From: Neobacillus niacini
Lineage (GTDB): Bacteria > Bacillota > Bacilli > Bacillales > Cytobacillaceae
Assembly: GCF_023715785.1 (NCBI RefSeq)
Contig: NZ_JAMBOX010000002.1
Location: forward strand, 124,001-188,000
Reading direction: 5' to 3'
DNA: 64,000 nucleotides
Shown here piece after piece: positions 56,744 through 64,000 of the stretch. A model generated the notes under the pieces. The model saw nothing but the letters and a program-made list of their open reading frames with translations. It made no database searches and had not been told where the DNA came from. Both the position numbers and the translations under genes were made by a program. Position 1 is the first letter of the stretch, and every line of letters begins with the position of its first letter.

Positions 56744-59201
56744 CTTAATGCGCAGAAAGATGCGCTCATTCTTGACGATGATGGCTATTGTCATCGGGGT
56801 GGCCTCGACCTTCGGAGTCATCGCCGCGGTAGACTCAGCCGAAAAAACATTTCCAACCTATTTAAAGCAGACCTTCGGAAAGGCAGATTTTAACCTGAAC
56901 GGTAGCGATGCCTATTTTTCAGAAGATATATTTAAGGATCTTAAGGAACTGGATCAAGCCGCTGCAGTAGCGGTATTGAAAGAGAACTCCAAGCTCCATC
57001 TGGAACAAAGCGGAGTCTCAGCGATTCAAAAACGGGTGCATCTGACCGGGTACAGCAATCTGGATACCCCGATTACCGATTTTAAAGTGATTGAGGGCAA
57101 TTTGAAATCCGAGGGTGCGATTATTACCGATAAAACCGCAAAAGTATGGAAAAAAGAGGTCGGTGACACGATTTCATTTGATACGGATAAGGGTGTTAAA
57201 ACGATAAAAATTACTGCGATTGTCAACTATACAGTTGAACTGATGGGGCCATCCAGCTGGATGATGGCAAAATACCACCCATGGTCAGTGGCTGTCCCTT
57301 TAACAGTGGTCCAGGATTGGTATGACCTATCCGGAAAAATTGATAATGTACAATTTAGGGCAGCAAGTGAATCTAGCTTAAAAGCAGTGGAAAAACAGTT
57401 AGAGGCATACGTAAAACAATACGACGGAATTTATATGACACCGGTTGTCCTTGATTTTGAAGCTCAATTTAAAATGTTGGATTCCTTCTTCCTAGCTTTA
57501 TATCTAGCTGGATTTCTCGGTATCGTGCTTAGTGCATTTATTATCTTCAATTCTTTATATGTCAGTATTAAAGAACGAAAGAACGAGTTTGCGGTATTGA
57601 AAACGATTGGCTATACACCATCACAGATTCAAACGATGGTATTTTTTGAAGTGCTGCTGCTATCTGTCATCGGGACCGTTGCCGGCTTGGTATTGGGATA
57701 TGGCTTAGGAATTGGCTTGAAAGCACTCATCTTCCTGATCAGCAGTGTTCACAGTGAAGGCAGCATGGTACTGGGCAAAGGTTTGTTGATCTCCGTCCTT
57801 GCCGGAATCCTTGTGCCTTTGGCTGCATCTTATTATCCGATTCGTCAAGCTGGAAAAATCAGTGTTATCGAAGTGTTAAAAGAAAACCGGGCAGCGGCGT
57901 TTAAACCGAATAAGTGGCTGGCTGGTCTTGGAATTCTGCTTATTTTGTCCGGATTCTTTATCAAGCATTTGCTGCTGATTGTTCCATTAATGGCCGGCAT
58001 CGCGTTACTGTTTCCATATCTATTTAAAGCGTTCGATTTCTTTTTAAAAAGAATCTATCGTCTGGTGTTTGGGATGACTGGTGAACTGGCCAGCCGCAAT
58101 CTTAATCGGAATCTTGGCCGGACTTCGATGACTTCAGTGATTCTTTGTCTGGGGATTGCGATGATCGTATTGATGAGTTCGTTGAATTCGGCACTGCTGC
58201 AGACATATGAAAAAGTAATTTATTCCTCCTATGGCGGAAATCTGGATATCATGCTTCACCATATTGAAAAAGACGATTTGGAAAATTTGAAAAAGGTGGA
58301 AGGCGTGGCCGATGCGACTACCTACTCCATGCAGGCAATCATTTGGACCGATGGGAATAAAAAGCGGAAACTACCTGTCTATGGTGTCGGTGAAGAGTGG
58401 ATTGACCGCTTCCCGCTGTTTACCACAACAGATAAAACACCTGGGGATGTAATCGGTGACCTCGCAGCAAATGAAATGGTAATGGACAGAATTTCCTATA
58501 AGATTTGGGGAGGGAAAATCGGAGAATCGGTTACCCTGGATACCCAAAATGGCCCGCAAGCATTTAAAGTGGCAGCCGTTGTCGATACGATGAAAAACAG
58601 TGGTTACGGCGCTTTTATGAAAACAGACAGCTTTAAGGAAAGCTTTGGAATTAATTATGAACGAAACGCGCTTGTCCTTAAAGATGAAACAACCAGCCCG
58701 CTGCAATTGAGGGAAAATATTTTTGCCCTGTTCGGTGAAAGAATTGAAGACATGTTCGGTCCCGAAGATTGGGTGTCCGTGATTAGTGCTTCGTATACAG
58801 GATCGTTTTCAATTATCAATGCCCTAGTCGTATTGGCCATCATAGTTTCCGGTATTGGCATAACCAACACGCTGCTGATCAGCAATTTGGAGCGGATCCG
58901 TGAAATCGGGATGATGCGTGCCGTTGGTGTGACACGCGGGCAAATCATCGGGATGATTTTATTGGAAGGGTTTGGAATCGGGCTGGCAGCAACGGTTATC
59001 GGTTCCTTGTTCGGGGTGCTGCTAATCTTTCTGTCTTCAACCTTTGTAGAAATTAACTCGCTCACCTTTGAATTCGGTGTAACCTGGTGGATTATGCTTG
59101 TCATTTTCTTGTTTGGGATTCTGGTCAGTTTGATATCCAGCTTCGCACCTGCATCAAGAGCGGCGAAAACTCAGTTAAGTGAGGCGTTGCGGTATGAGTA
59201 A
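56715..59201 (+). CDS. FtsX-like ABC permease (large, two FtsX domains)
   Basis: An 828-residue permease. One N-terminal membrane helix (MRSFLTMMAIVIGVASTFGV) is followed by an extracytoplasmic MacB-type core domain, three helices forming the first FtsX domain (around residues 255-390), two further helices, a second external domain, and the final FtsX domain (about 695-820: IVSGIGITNTLLISNLERIR, EIGMMRAVGVTRGQIIGMIL). The layout matches large MacB/YknZ-like or LolE-like permeases of Firmicutes. It starts within the ATPase gene behind AAAGGAGTGAT and overlaps the downstream lipoprotein gene by eight bases, so three parts are made together. Likely tasks are release of a lipoprotein or peptide, or stress signalling; not determined. 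Confidence 0.92.
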   Translation: MNQWLVAWRNLMRRKMRSFLTMMAIVIGVASTFGVIAAVDSAEKTFPTYLKQTFGKADFNLNGSDAYFSEDIFKDLKELDQAAAVAVLKENSKLHLEQSGVSAIQKRVHLTGYSNLDTPITDFKVIEGNLKSEGAIITDKTAKVWKKEVGDTISFDTDKGVKTIKITAIVNYTVELMGPSSWMMAKYHPWSVAVPLTVVQDWYDLSGKIDNVQFRAASESSLKAVEKQLEAYVKQYDGIYMTPVVLDFEAQFKMLDSFFLALYLAGFLGIVLSAFIIFNSLYVSIKERKNEFAVLKTIGYTPSQIQTMVFFEVLLLSVIGTVAGLVLGYGLGIGLKALIFLISSVHSEGSMVLGKGLLISVLAGILVPLAASYYPIRQAGKISVIEVLKENRAAAFKPNKWLAGLGILLILSGFFIKHLLLIVPLMAGIALLFPYLFKAFDFFLKRIYRLVFGMTGELASRNLNRNLGRTSMTSVILCLGIAMIVLMSSLNSALLQTYEKVIYSSYGGNLDIMLHHIEKDDLENLKKVEGVADATTYSMQAIIWTDGNKKRKLPVYGVGEEWIDRFPLFTTTDKTPGDVIGDLAANEMVMDRISYKIWGGKIGESVTLDTQNGPQAFKVAAVVDTMKNSGYGAFMKTDSFKESFGINYERNALVLKDETTSPLQLRENIFALFGERIEDMFGPEDWVSVISASYTGSFSIINALVVLAIIVSGIGITNTLLISNLERIREIGMMRAVGVTRGQIIGMILLEGFGIGLAATVIGSLFGVLLIFLSSTFVEINSLTFEFGVTWWIMLVIFLFGILVSLISSFAPASRAAKTQLSEALRYE

Positions 59202-59982
59202 ATGGATGTTCCTATTCCTATTGCCATTCGTTCTATTGTTGTCCGCATGCAGCGGTGGAACGGATGAATCTTGGGAAAATGAGGAGGTCACAGAGGCGAG
59301 CACTCGCCTCCTGGCCGATGATGTGGTAGTTCTTTGGAAGGTTGATGGTTCTACAATCAAACTGAAAATTGTTCAAGACGATGGGAAACCAATAGAAAAA
59401 TTCGACATTAACCATGAAAAGCTGCTTCATTTGATTATTGTCAGCAAGGACCTGTCGTATTTCAATCATATTCATCCCGAGTATAAAGGAGCGGGGTTGT
59501 TTGAGATAACTAACGACTTTCCTTCTGGAGGCGAGTACAAACTAATTGCCGATTTCAAACCAGCGGATGGAGGGGCAATGACGAAAATGGAATGGGTAGA
59601 GGTTAAAGGGAAACAATCCGAACCGGTTCCTTTAGTGGTCGATGAAACCTTGGAAAAGACGATTGATGGAAAAAAGGTAACTTTAACAACGGATGCACTT
59701 GGAGCGAGCAAAGAGCTGACACTTAAATTTACCCTTTTGGATGCTATTTCAGGGCAGCCAATTACCGATTTGGAGCCTTACCTCGGGTCGATCGGGCATG
59801 TAGTAGTAATGTCGGAGGACGGGGAGCGTTACTTGCACGTGCATGCTGTTGACGGTCAAGGAAGCGGACCAGAGGCATTATTCGAAACTAATTTTCCAAA
59901 AAGTGGGGTTTATAAGATTTGGGCCCAGTTTCAGAGGGATGGTGAAGTATTTACCGTGTCATATGTGGTGAAAGTCTCCTAA
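59194..59982 (+). CDS. Lipoprotein with paired His motifs, partner of the ABC/FtsX system
   Basis: A 262-residue exported lipoprotein. The signal peptide ends in a lipobox LLSAC with the Cys at about residue 19. The mature part has two similar beta-rich halves. The first contains HLIIVSKDLSYFNHIHPEY and YKLIADFKP; the second has HVVVMSEDGERYLHVHAVDG and YKIWAQFQRDGEVF. In both halves a His precedes the strand and an HxH motif follows it, a pattern that could bind copper or another metal. ATG 59194 overlaps the permease stop and lies nine bases after GAGG, so it is translationally coupled. It is probably the extracytoplasmic partner of the permease; its ligand is not known. Confidence 0.8.
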   Translation: MSKWMFLFLLPFVLLLSACSGGTDESWENEEVTEASTRLLADDVVVLWKVDGSTIKLKIVQDDGKPIEKFDINHEKLLHLIIVSKDLSYFNHIHPEYKGAGLFEITNDFPSGGEYKLIADFKPADGGAMTKMEWVEVKGKQSEPVPLVVDETLEKTIDGKKVTLTTDALGASKELTLKFTLLDAISGQPITDLEPYLGSIGHVVVMSEDGERYLHVHAVDGQGSGPEALFETNFPKSGVYKIWAQFQRDGEVFTVSYVVKVS

Positions 59983-60006
59983 TCTGGTAAAGGGTGTTGT
60001 TGTTGG

Positions 60007-60121
60007 TAATATAGAGGTGTTCTATGTGCCCGAAAATGGTTAGGGAGTCGGTTACTGGTCACGTAGAGGAGGTCTACGTGACCGAAATCGGTTCGTAAGC
60101 TAATCAACGGTCACGTAAAAC
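60007..60121 (+). repeat. 52-bp tandem palindromic repeat
   Basis: Units start at 60007 (GTAATATAGAGG), 60059 (GTCACGTAGAGG) and 60111 (GTCACGTAAA), exactly 52 bp apart; the third is partial. Unit 2 begins with a perfect palindrome, GGTCACGTAGA-GGAGG-TCTACGTGACC (60058-60084), and both full units continue with a CCGAAA...GGTT segment. It follows the lipoprotein gene. Confidence 0.75.
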
Positions 60122-60216
60122 CAAATTATTCATCAAAGTAAAAAGGTAGAGAAGCTTTTCCCTTTGGAAGAAACTACCTATTGATGATAACCTAGATGCA
60201 TAAAGGGGGAAATAAT

Positions 60217-60393
60217 GTGGTATATGACGTGGTAGTGATTGGCGGCGGCCAGGCCGGTTTGGCAATGGGCTACTTCCTTAAACAAACTTCCTTAAAGTTT
60301 GTCATTCTAGATAACCAAGAAAGAACTGGTGATGTTTGGCGGAAAAGGTACGACTCTCTAGTGTTGTTTACCCCCCGCTCATATTCGAATTAA
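60217..60393 (+). pseudogene. 5' fragment of a flavin-dependent monooxygenase/oxidoreductase
   Basis: A 58-residue piece of an FAD-binding enzyme of the CzcO/flavin-monooxygenase kind. VYDVVVIGGGQAGLAMGYFL is the dinucleotide-binding fold, and NQERTGDVWRKRYDSLVLFT followed by PRSYS is the conserved segment that normally leads into a protein of 350 or more residues. Here a TAA follows and the remaining sequence is absent; a hairpin and a TGCGG repeat array come next. GTG 60217 lies seven bases after AAAGGGGGA. The intact translation signals suggest a recent truncation, perhaps by recombination at the repeats. A functional small protein is unlikely. Confidence 0.8.
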
Positions 60394-60445
60394 TTCACAG
60401 GCTTCCATAACGGGAAGTCTTTTTTTATGCACCCCCACAAAATCT

Positions 60446-60492
60446 TGCGGGATAACTCAAAAACACTGCGGCTGTGTTCGAAAAGTATGCGG
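60446..60492 (+). repeat. Phased TGCGG array upstream of the ABC exporter gene
   Basis: TGCGG occurs at 60446, 60467 and 60488, exactly 21 bp apart, in the contexts TCTTGCGGG, CACTGCGGC and GTATGCGGTT. Spacing and context resemble the array at 55897. It lies between the oxidoreductase fragment and the exporter gene. Confidence 0.7.
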
Positions 60493-60557
60493 TTGGAAGG
60501 AGTCGGAACCGCCGTAAAATGAGAACAAATAGAATCGTGTGAAGGGAGTTTCCCAAT

Positions 60558-62348
60558 ATGAAAGATTTAAAGTTGTTTTTACCCTATGTCAAACAAGTTC
60601 GCAGCTTCTACTTGATTGGCTTCGTCGGAAGTCTGTTTCGTTTCCTGATCCCGTTGTTTGTGCCATTAATATTAAAATACATTTTCGATCAACTGCTGCA
60701 GAACGATTCATTAACCCGCGGCCAAATGCTGCAGCAAATACTGTACATCGCCATCGGTATGATTGTCATTTTTCTATTCATTCGCACCCCGATGGAATAC
60801 GTGCGACAATTCTGTATCCATAAGGCCAATAACAATATCATTAAACAGCTGCGCAGAGATGCCTTTAAAAAAGTGCATTCTTTGGATGCTAAGTATTTTG
60901 TCGATAACAAAAGCGGCGAGATCGGCACACGGTTCTTCGATGATATTGAGCGAGTAAAAGGATTCCTCACAGCTGTATTCGGAAATATTTGGATTGAAAT
61001 GATTGTTCTCTTGTTTGTGATTGTGGTGATGGTAACCCTTAATATCAAACTGGCAATCCTTTCTGTATTCCTCGTTGGTTTTCAATTTATACTGGCTCAT
61101 TTTCTATCAAAAAAGTTCAAGCGATCCACCGGCAGCATGATGAAATATCGTTCGGTCATGAGCGGGTTTATTTTTGAAAAAATCCAGGGGGCATTCCTAT
61201 CAAAATTGTTCGCAGCAGAACAGCGTGACAAAGAGGAACTCGAGCAGCACTTAACCAAGTTTGACAGTTTGACAGACAGCCATGCGAAAATTAATGCGGT
61301 CATGCTGTCACTTGTGAATGTACTCAGCGACATGACGCCGTTTATTGTCGCCATCGTCGCCAGCCTATTCGTCATCGACGGCAGCTTGAGTGTCGGCAGT
61401 TTAATTGCCTTTTTTGCCTACGTAGATAAAATGAGAAGTCCAGTTGCTGCGCTTGTAAATGCTTATCCGGCTATCACTGAAGGAAGTGTCGCCCTAAACA
61501 GAATCTTTTCCTTCTTCCATACACCTTCAACGATTAAAGAAATAGAAAACCCGGTAGAACTAAAGGAGTTTACAAATTCCATTCATTTCGAGGATGTTTC
61601 TTTTTCCTATGATGGCAAAAAGAACACACTACAGCATGTATCGTTAACGCTGGAAAAAGGGAAAACATACGCTTTCGTTGGGGAGAGCGGGGGTGGAAAG
61701 AGTACGATCCTCCAGTTATTGCTGAGAATGTACGATGCAACTAGAGGTGAAGTTTCAATCGATCATATCAATATCAAAAACTACTCCCTTGCCAGCCTTA
61801 GAGCCCACATGGGAATTGTCACCCAAGACAACTTTTTATATAGCACTTCGATTAGAGATAACCTAAAAATGGGGAAGCTTGATGCAACGGACGAAGAAAT
61901 CGTGACGGCGGCCAAAAAGGCCTATGCCCACCAGTTTATTTCGATGCTGCCCCAGGGGTATGATACCGAAATCGGAGAGCGGGGGGTTAAACTTTCCGGG
62001 GGACAGAAACAGCGGATTTCACTCGCTCGTGTCTTTTTAAAGAATCCATCGATCATGATCCTCGACGAAGCGACTAGTGCACTTGACAATGAGAGCGAAA
62101 AGCTGGTGCAGAACTCCATTAATCAGCTTGCTCACGATAAAACGATTGTCATGATAGCGCACAGGCTGTCTACGATTTTACATGCCGATACAATTTTCGT
62201 CGTTAAAAACGGAGAAATCATAGAAAGTGGTAATCATGATGGCCTGATTGCGTTAAATGGGTATTATAAGGACCTCTACATGAAACAAAATAAAACGTCA
62301 GAAGAAAAATTATCAACTAGGAAAATCGGCCAACTAGCCAATGTTTAG
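60558..62348 (+). CDS. ABC exporter, fused membrane and ATPase domains
   Basis: A 596-residue half-transporter that works as a homodimer or heterodimer. Residues 15-310 hold six membrane helices of the type I exporter fold; residues 340-580 are the ATPase with Walker A GESGGGKST, Q-loop VTQDNFLY, signature LSGGQKQRISLAR, Walker B SIMILDEATSALD and the switch His in IAHRLST. ATG 60558 follows GAAGGGAG. It belongs to the lipid/drug/peptide exporter group (MsbA/BmrA-like), and the substrate is unknown. No partner half-transporter is adjacent. The gene is single; no clear terminator follows. Confidence 0.94.
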   Translation: MKDLKLFLPYVKQVRSFYLIGFVGSLFRFLIPLFVPLILKYIFDQLLQNDSLTRGQMLQQILYIAIGMIVIFLFIRTPMEYVRQFCIHKANNNIIKQLRRDAFKKVHSLDAKYFVDNKSGEIGTRFFDDIERVKGFLTAVFGNIWIEMIVLLFVIVVMVTLNIKLAILSVFLVGFQFILAHFLSKKFKRSTGSMMKYRSVMSGFIFEKIQGAFLSKLFAAEQRDKEELEQHLTKFDSLTDSHAKINAVMLSLVNVLSDMTPFIVAIVASLFVIDGSLSVGSLIAFFAYVDKMRSPVAALVNAYPAITEGSVALNRIFSFFHTPSTIKEIENPVELKEFTNSIHFEDVSFSYDGKKNTLQHVSLTLEKGKTYAFVGESGGGKSTILQLLLRMYDATRGEVSIDHINIKNYSLASLRAHMGIVTQDNFLYSTSIRDNLKMGKLDATDEEIVTAAKKAYAHQFISMLPQGYDTEIGERGVKLSGGQKQRISLARVFLKNPSIMILDEATSALDNESEKLVQNSINQLAHDKTIVMIAHRLSTILHADTIFVVKNGEIIESGNHDGLIALNGYYKDLYMKQNKTSEEKLSTRKIGQLANV

Positions 62349-62418
62349 CAAAAATTTTAAAAATTCGGAAGGAAATCAACATTCCCAACTCGTATATGGT
62401 AATAGGGGACCTGCATAA

Positions 62419-62487
62419 ATGAAAACTCGCCGATTGGCGAGTCCGTTAGGACGGTTCATGAGGCGTAGAAGAATTTATGCGACATAA
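62419..62487 (+). CDS. Possible 22-residue Arg-rich leader peptide
   Basis: A short frame encodes MKTRRLASPLGRFMRRRRIY plus AT, with AGGGGA about 11 bases upstream of its ATG. Its 5' part forms a perfect hairpin (ACTCGCC-GATT-GGCGAGT, 62425-62442), and an AT-rich hairpin follows its stop. It lies in the 205-base leader of the acetoacetyl-CoA synthetase gene. The arrangement could be an attenuator, but the peptide may equally be a chance frame. I do not recognise it. Confidence 0.3.
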   Translation: MKTRRLASPLGRFMRRRRIYAT

Positions 62488-62489
62488 GA

Positions 62490-62518
62490 AATTACAAAAT
62501 TCATAGGATTTTGTAATT
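62490..62518 (+). terminator. Weak hairpin terminator or attenuator
   Basis: AATTACAAAAT (62490-62500) pairs perfectly with ATTTTGTAATT (62508-62518), followed by CTTTAAT. It sits 36 bases before the synthetase start. It may end the exporter transcript or attenuate the next gene. Confidence 0.5.
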
Positions 62519-62553
62519 CTTTAATAGCTAATACCAACATTGGGGGAATGGGA

Positions 62554-64000
62554 ATGACAATTGAAAAAATCGAAGGGAAGCTTTTGTGGGAACCATCGAA
62601 TCAATTTCAAGATGAGTCCAATATGAAAAAATTTATGGCTTGGCTCGAGGAAACAAGGGGGTTACGTTTCCAAACATATGACCAATTATGGAATTGGTCA
62701 GTCGCCGACATCGAGGGGTTCTGGTCCGCGATTTGGCATTTCTATGAGATCCAGGCGAAAACGCCTTTTGATCAAGTATTGGCAGAAAAGAAAATGCCGG
62801 GGGCCAAGTGGTTTCCCGGGTCTACATTGAACTATGCCGAGCATATTTTTCGCAATGAAGTTCCGGAAAAAGCAGCGATTATCTACCAATCTGAAAACAG
62901 GGCACTTGGTGAAATCACATGGTCCAAACTGAAAAAAGAGACGGCAGCCATCGCCGCATATTTGAAGTCATTAGGAGTTCAGCCAGGTGACCGTGTCGTG
63001 GCCTATGCTTCCAACATCCATGAAACAATTACTGCCTTTTTAGCTTGTGCCAGCATTGGGGCAGTATGGTCTAGCTGCGCGCCGGAATTTGGGATCATGA
63101 GTGTGATTGACCGCTTCAAGCAAATTGAGCCAAAGGTGTTGTTTGCAGTCGACGGCTACCGCTATGGCGGGAAGGACTTTGACCGCATCGAGTTGGTAAA
63201 GAAAATTCAAGCGGAATTGCCGACTTTAACCCAGACAGTCATCATCCCTTACCTTCAGGAGCAGCCACTTTTGGAAGAGTTGAAGGATGCTGTCTTATGG
63301 GGCGAGGCCATTGAAAAGAACCAGGGTGCAGTCTTAACCTTTACGCCAGTGCCATTTGACCATCCGCTCTGGATTCTTTATTCTTCCGGAACAACCGGAA
63401 AGCCGAAAGCCATCGTACAAAGCCAAGGCGGCATCTTGCTGGAGCAATTGAAAATGATTGGCTTGCAGAAGAATGTGAAGCCCGAGGATCGGCTTTTCTG
63501 GTTTACCACTACAGGCTGGATGATGTGGAACGTTGTTGTCAGCACATTATTGACGGGCGCCACCATTTTGCTTTATGACGGAAACCCCGGGTATCCGAAT
63601 TATGATACATTATGGAAGTTTGCCGAATCGACTAAAATGACCGTTTTCGGCACATCAGCTAGCTTTATTACTGCCTGCATGAAAGCTGGAGTAAAGCCGA
63701 AGGTGCAGTTTGATTTGTCACAATTAAATAGCATCGGGTCAACCGGGTCGCCGCTTCCAATCAGCGGCTTTGAATGGGTGTATAAAGAGGTGAAGGAAGA
63801 CTTATGGCTAGTGTCAACTAGCGGCGGAACCGACCTCTGTACCGCCTTTGTCGGTGGCTCGCCGTTATTGCCGGTTCATTCAGGGGAACTTCAGTCCCGC
63901 GCGCTCGGGGCCTCTGTGAAAGCCTTTGATGACCAAGGACATGAATTGGTTGATGAAATTGGCGAATTAGTGATAACCAAACCTATGCCATCGATGCCGA
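62554..64000 (+). CDS. Acetoacetyl-CoA synthetase, 3' end outside window
   Basis: An AMP-forming ligase that activates acetoacetate to acetoacetyl-CoA. The first 482 codons are present. The N-terminal region LLWEPSNQF and FMAWLEETRGLRF is typical of acetoacetyl-CoA synthetases and differs from acetyl-CoA synthetases. The P-loop-like ILYSSGTTGKPKAIVQSQGG (about residues 272-291), WFTTTGWMMWN and STSGGTDLCTAFVGG follow. ATG 62554 is six bases after GGGGGA; an ATG at 62548 is in frame. Acetoacetyl-CoA made here can be split by thiolase, so the gene could feed the same central pool as the fatty-acid-type genes at the start of the window. Confidence 0.92.
   Translation, partial: MTIEKIEGKLLWEPSNQFQDESNMKKFMAWLEETRGLRFQTYDQLWNWSVADIEGFWSAIWHFYEIQAKTPFDQVLAEKKMPGAKWFPGSTLNYAEHIFRNEVPEKAAIIYQSENRALGEITWSKLKKETAAIAAYLKSLGVQPGDRVVAYASNIHETITAFLACASIGAVWSSCAPEFGIMSVIDRFKQIEPKVLFAVDGYRYGGKDFDRIELVKKIQAELPTLTQTVIIPYLQEQPLLEELKDAVLWGEAIEKNQGAVLTFTPVPFDHPLWILYSSGTTGKPKAIVQSQGGILLEQLKMIGLQKNVKPEDRLFWFTTTGWMMWNVVVSTLLTGATILLYDGNPGYPNYDTLWKFAESTKMTVFGTSASFITACMKAGVKPKVQFDLSQLNSIGSTGSPLPISGFEWVYKEVKEDLWLVSTSGGTDLCTAFVGGSPLLPVHSGELQSRALGASVKAFDDQGHELVDEIGELVITKPMPSMP

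Overview
The window looks like chromosome from an aerobic, endospore-forming member of the Bacillaceae, possibly Neobacillus or a near relative (inferred from protein character only). Supporting signs are strong AGGAGG-type ribosome binding sites, frequent TTG/GTG starts, a perfect CcpA cre box, a THI-box riboswitch, CsoR/CopZ, a Mn-dependent pyrophosphatase and a sporulation transglutaminase (Tgl). No rRNA, tRNA, CRISPR array, prophage or complete insertion sequence was seen.

Layout. (1) 1-10.2 kb: a catabolic block. It holds an acyl-CoA synthetase (cut by the window edge), a CaiB/BaiF CoA-transferase, a thiolase, a short-chain dehydrogenase and a thioesterase. After a cre box and a palindrome comes an operon of acyl-CoA ligase, R2-like ligand-binding oxidase (R2lox), aldehyde dehydrogenase and iron alcohol dehydrogenase. 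Read as a pathway, the operon could oxidise an unactivated C-H compound to alcohol, aldehyde, acid and acyl-CoA. (2) 10.2-29.8 kb: mixed housekeeping and accessory genes. These include two GNAT enzymes, PpaC, Tag, a TetR repressor with two operators, a small alarmone synthetase, a decayed copper ATPase next to csoR-copZ, a sugar kinase, a phosphodiesterase/MFS pair, a PhoD-like phosphatase, an ATP-grasp protein and an AraC regulator with a degenerate receiver domain. (3) 29.9-35.5 kb: histidine utilisation (hutU, hutI, hutG, a YjiH-type transporter); hutH is not here. (4) 35.5-40 kb: a four-gene cluster of a kinase-like protein with a duplicated N-lobe and a charged tail, a GT4 glycosyltransferase, a HipA-like kinase and GalU, behind a SigK-like promoter. 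It may be a spore-surface system. (5) 40-52 kb: a PD-(D/E)XK-like protein, the TPP-controlled thiM-thiD-thiE-thiW operon, tgl, transporters and unknown proteins. (6) 52-64 kb: an orphan Rieske protein, a gamma-glutamylcyclotransferase-like protein, an RNase J, an ABC/FtsX/lipoprotein operon, a fused ABC exporter and the start of an acetoacetyl-CoA synthetase.

Non-coding structure is unusually rich. A dispersed palindromic repeat (core GGTGTCAGGCACC plus a TGTCC...GGACA hairpin) occurs at four places. Three intergenic arrays carry short direct repeats spaced 20-22 bp, about two helical turns. A 52-bp tandem palindromic repeat and related CACGTAG hairpins occur near 60.0 and 53.9 kb. Several genes, including all four that end beside the dispersed repeat, have C-rich, G-poor 3' tails that look like Rho-dependent termination regions.
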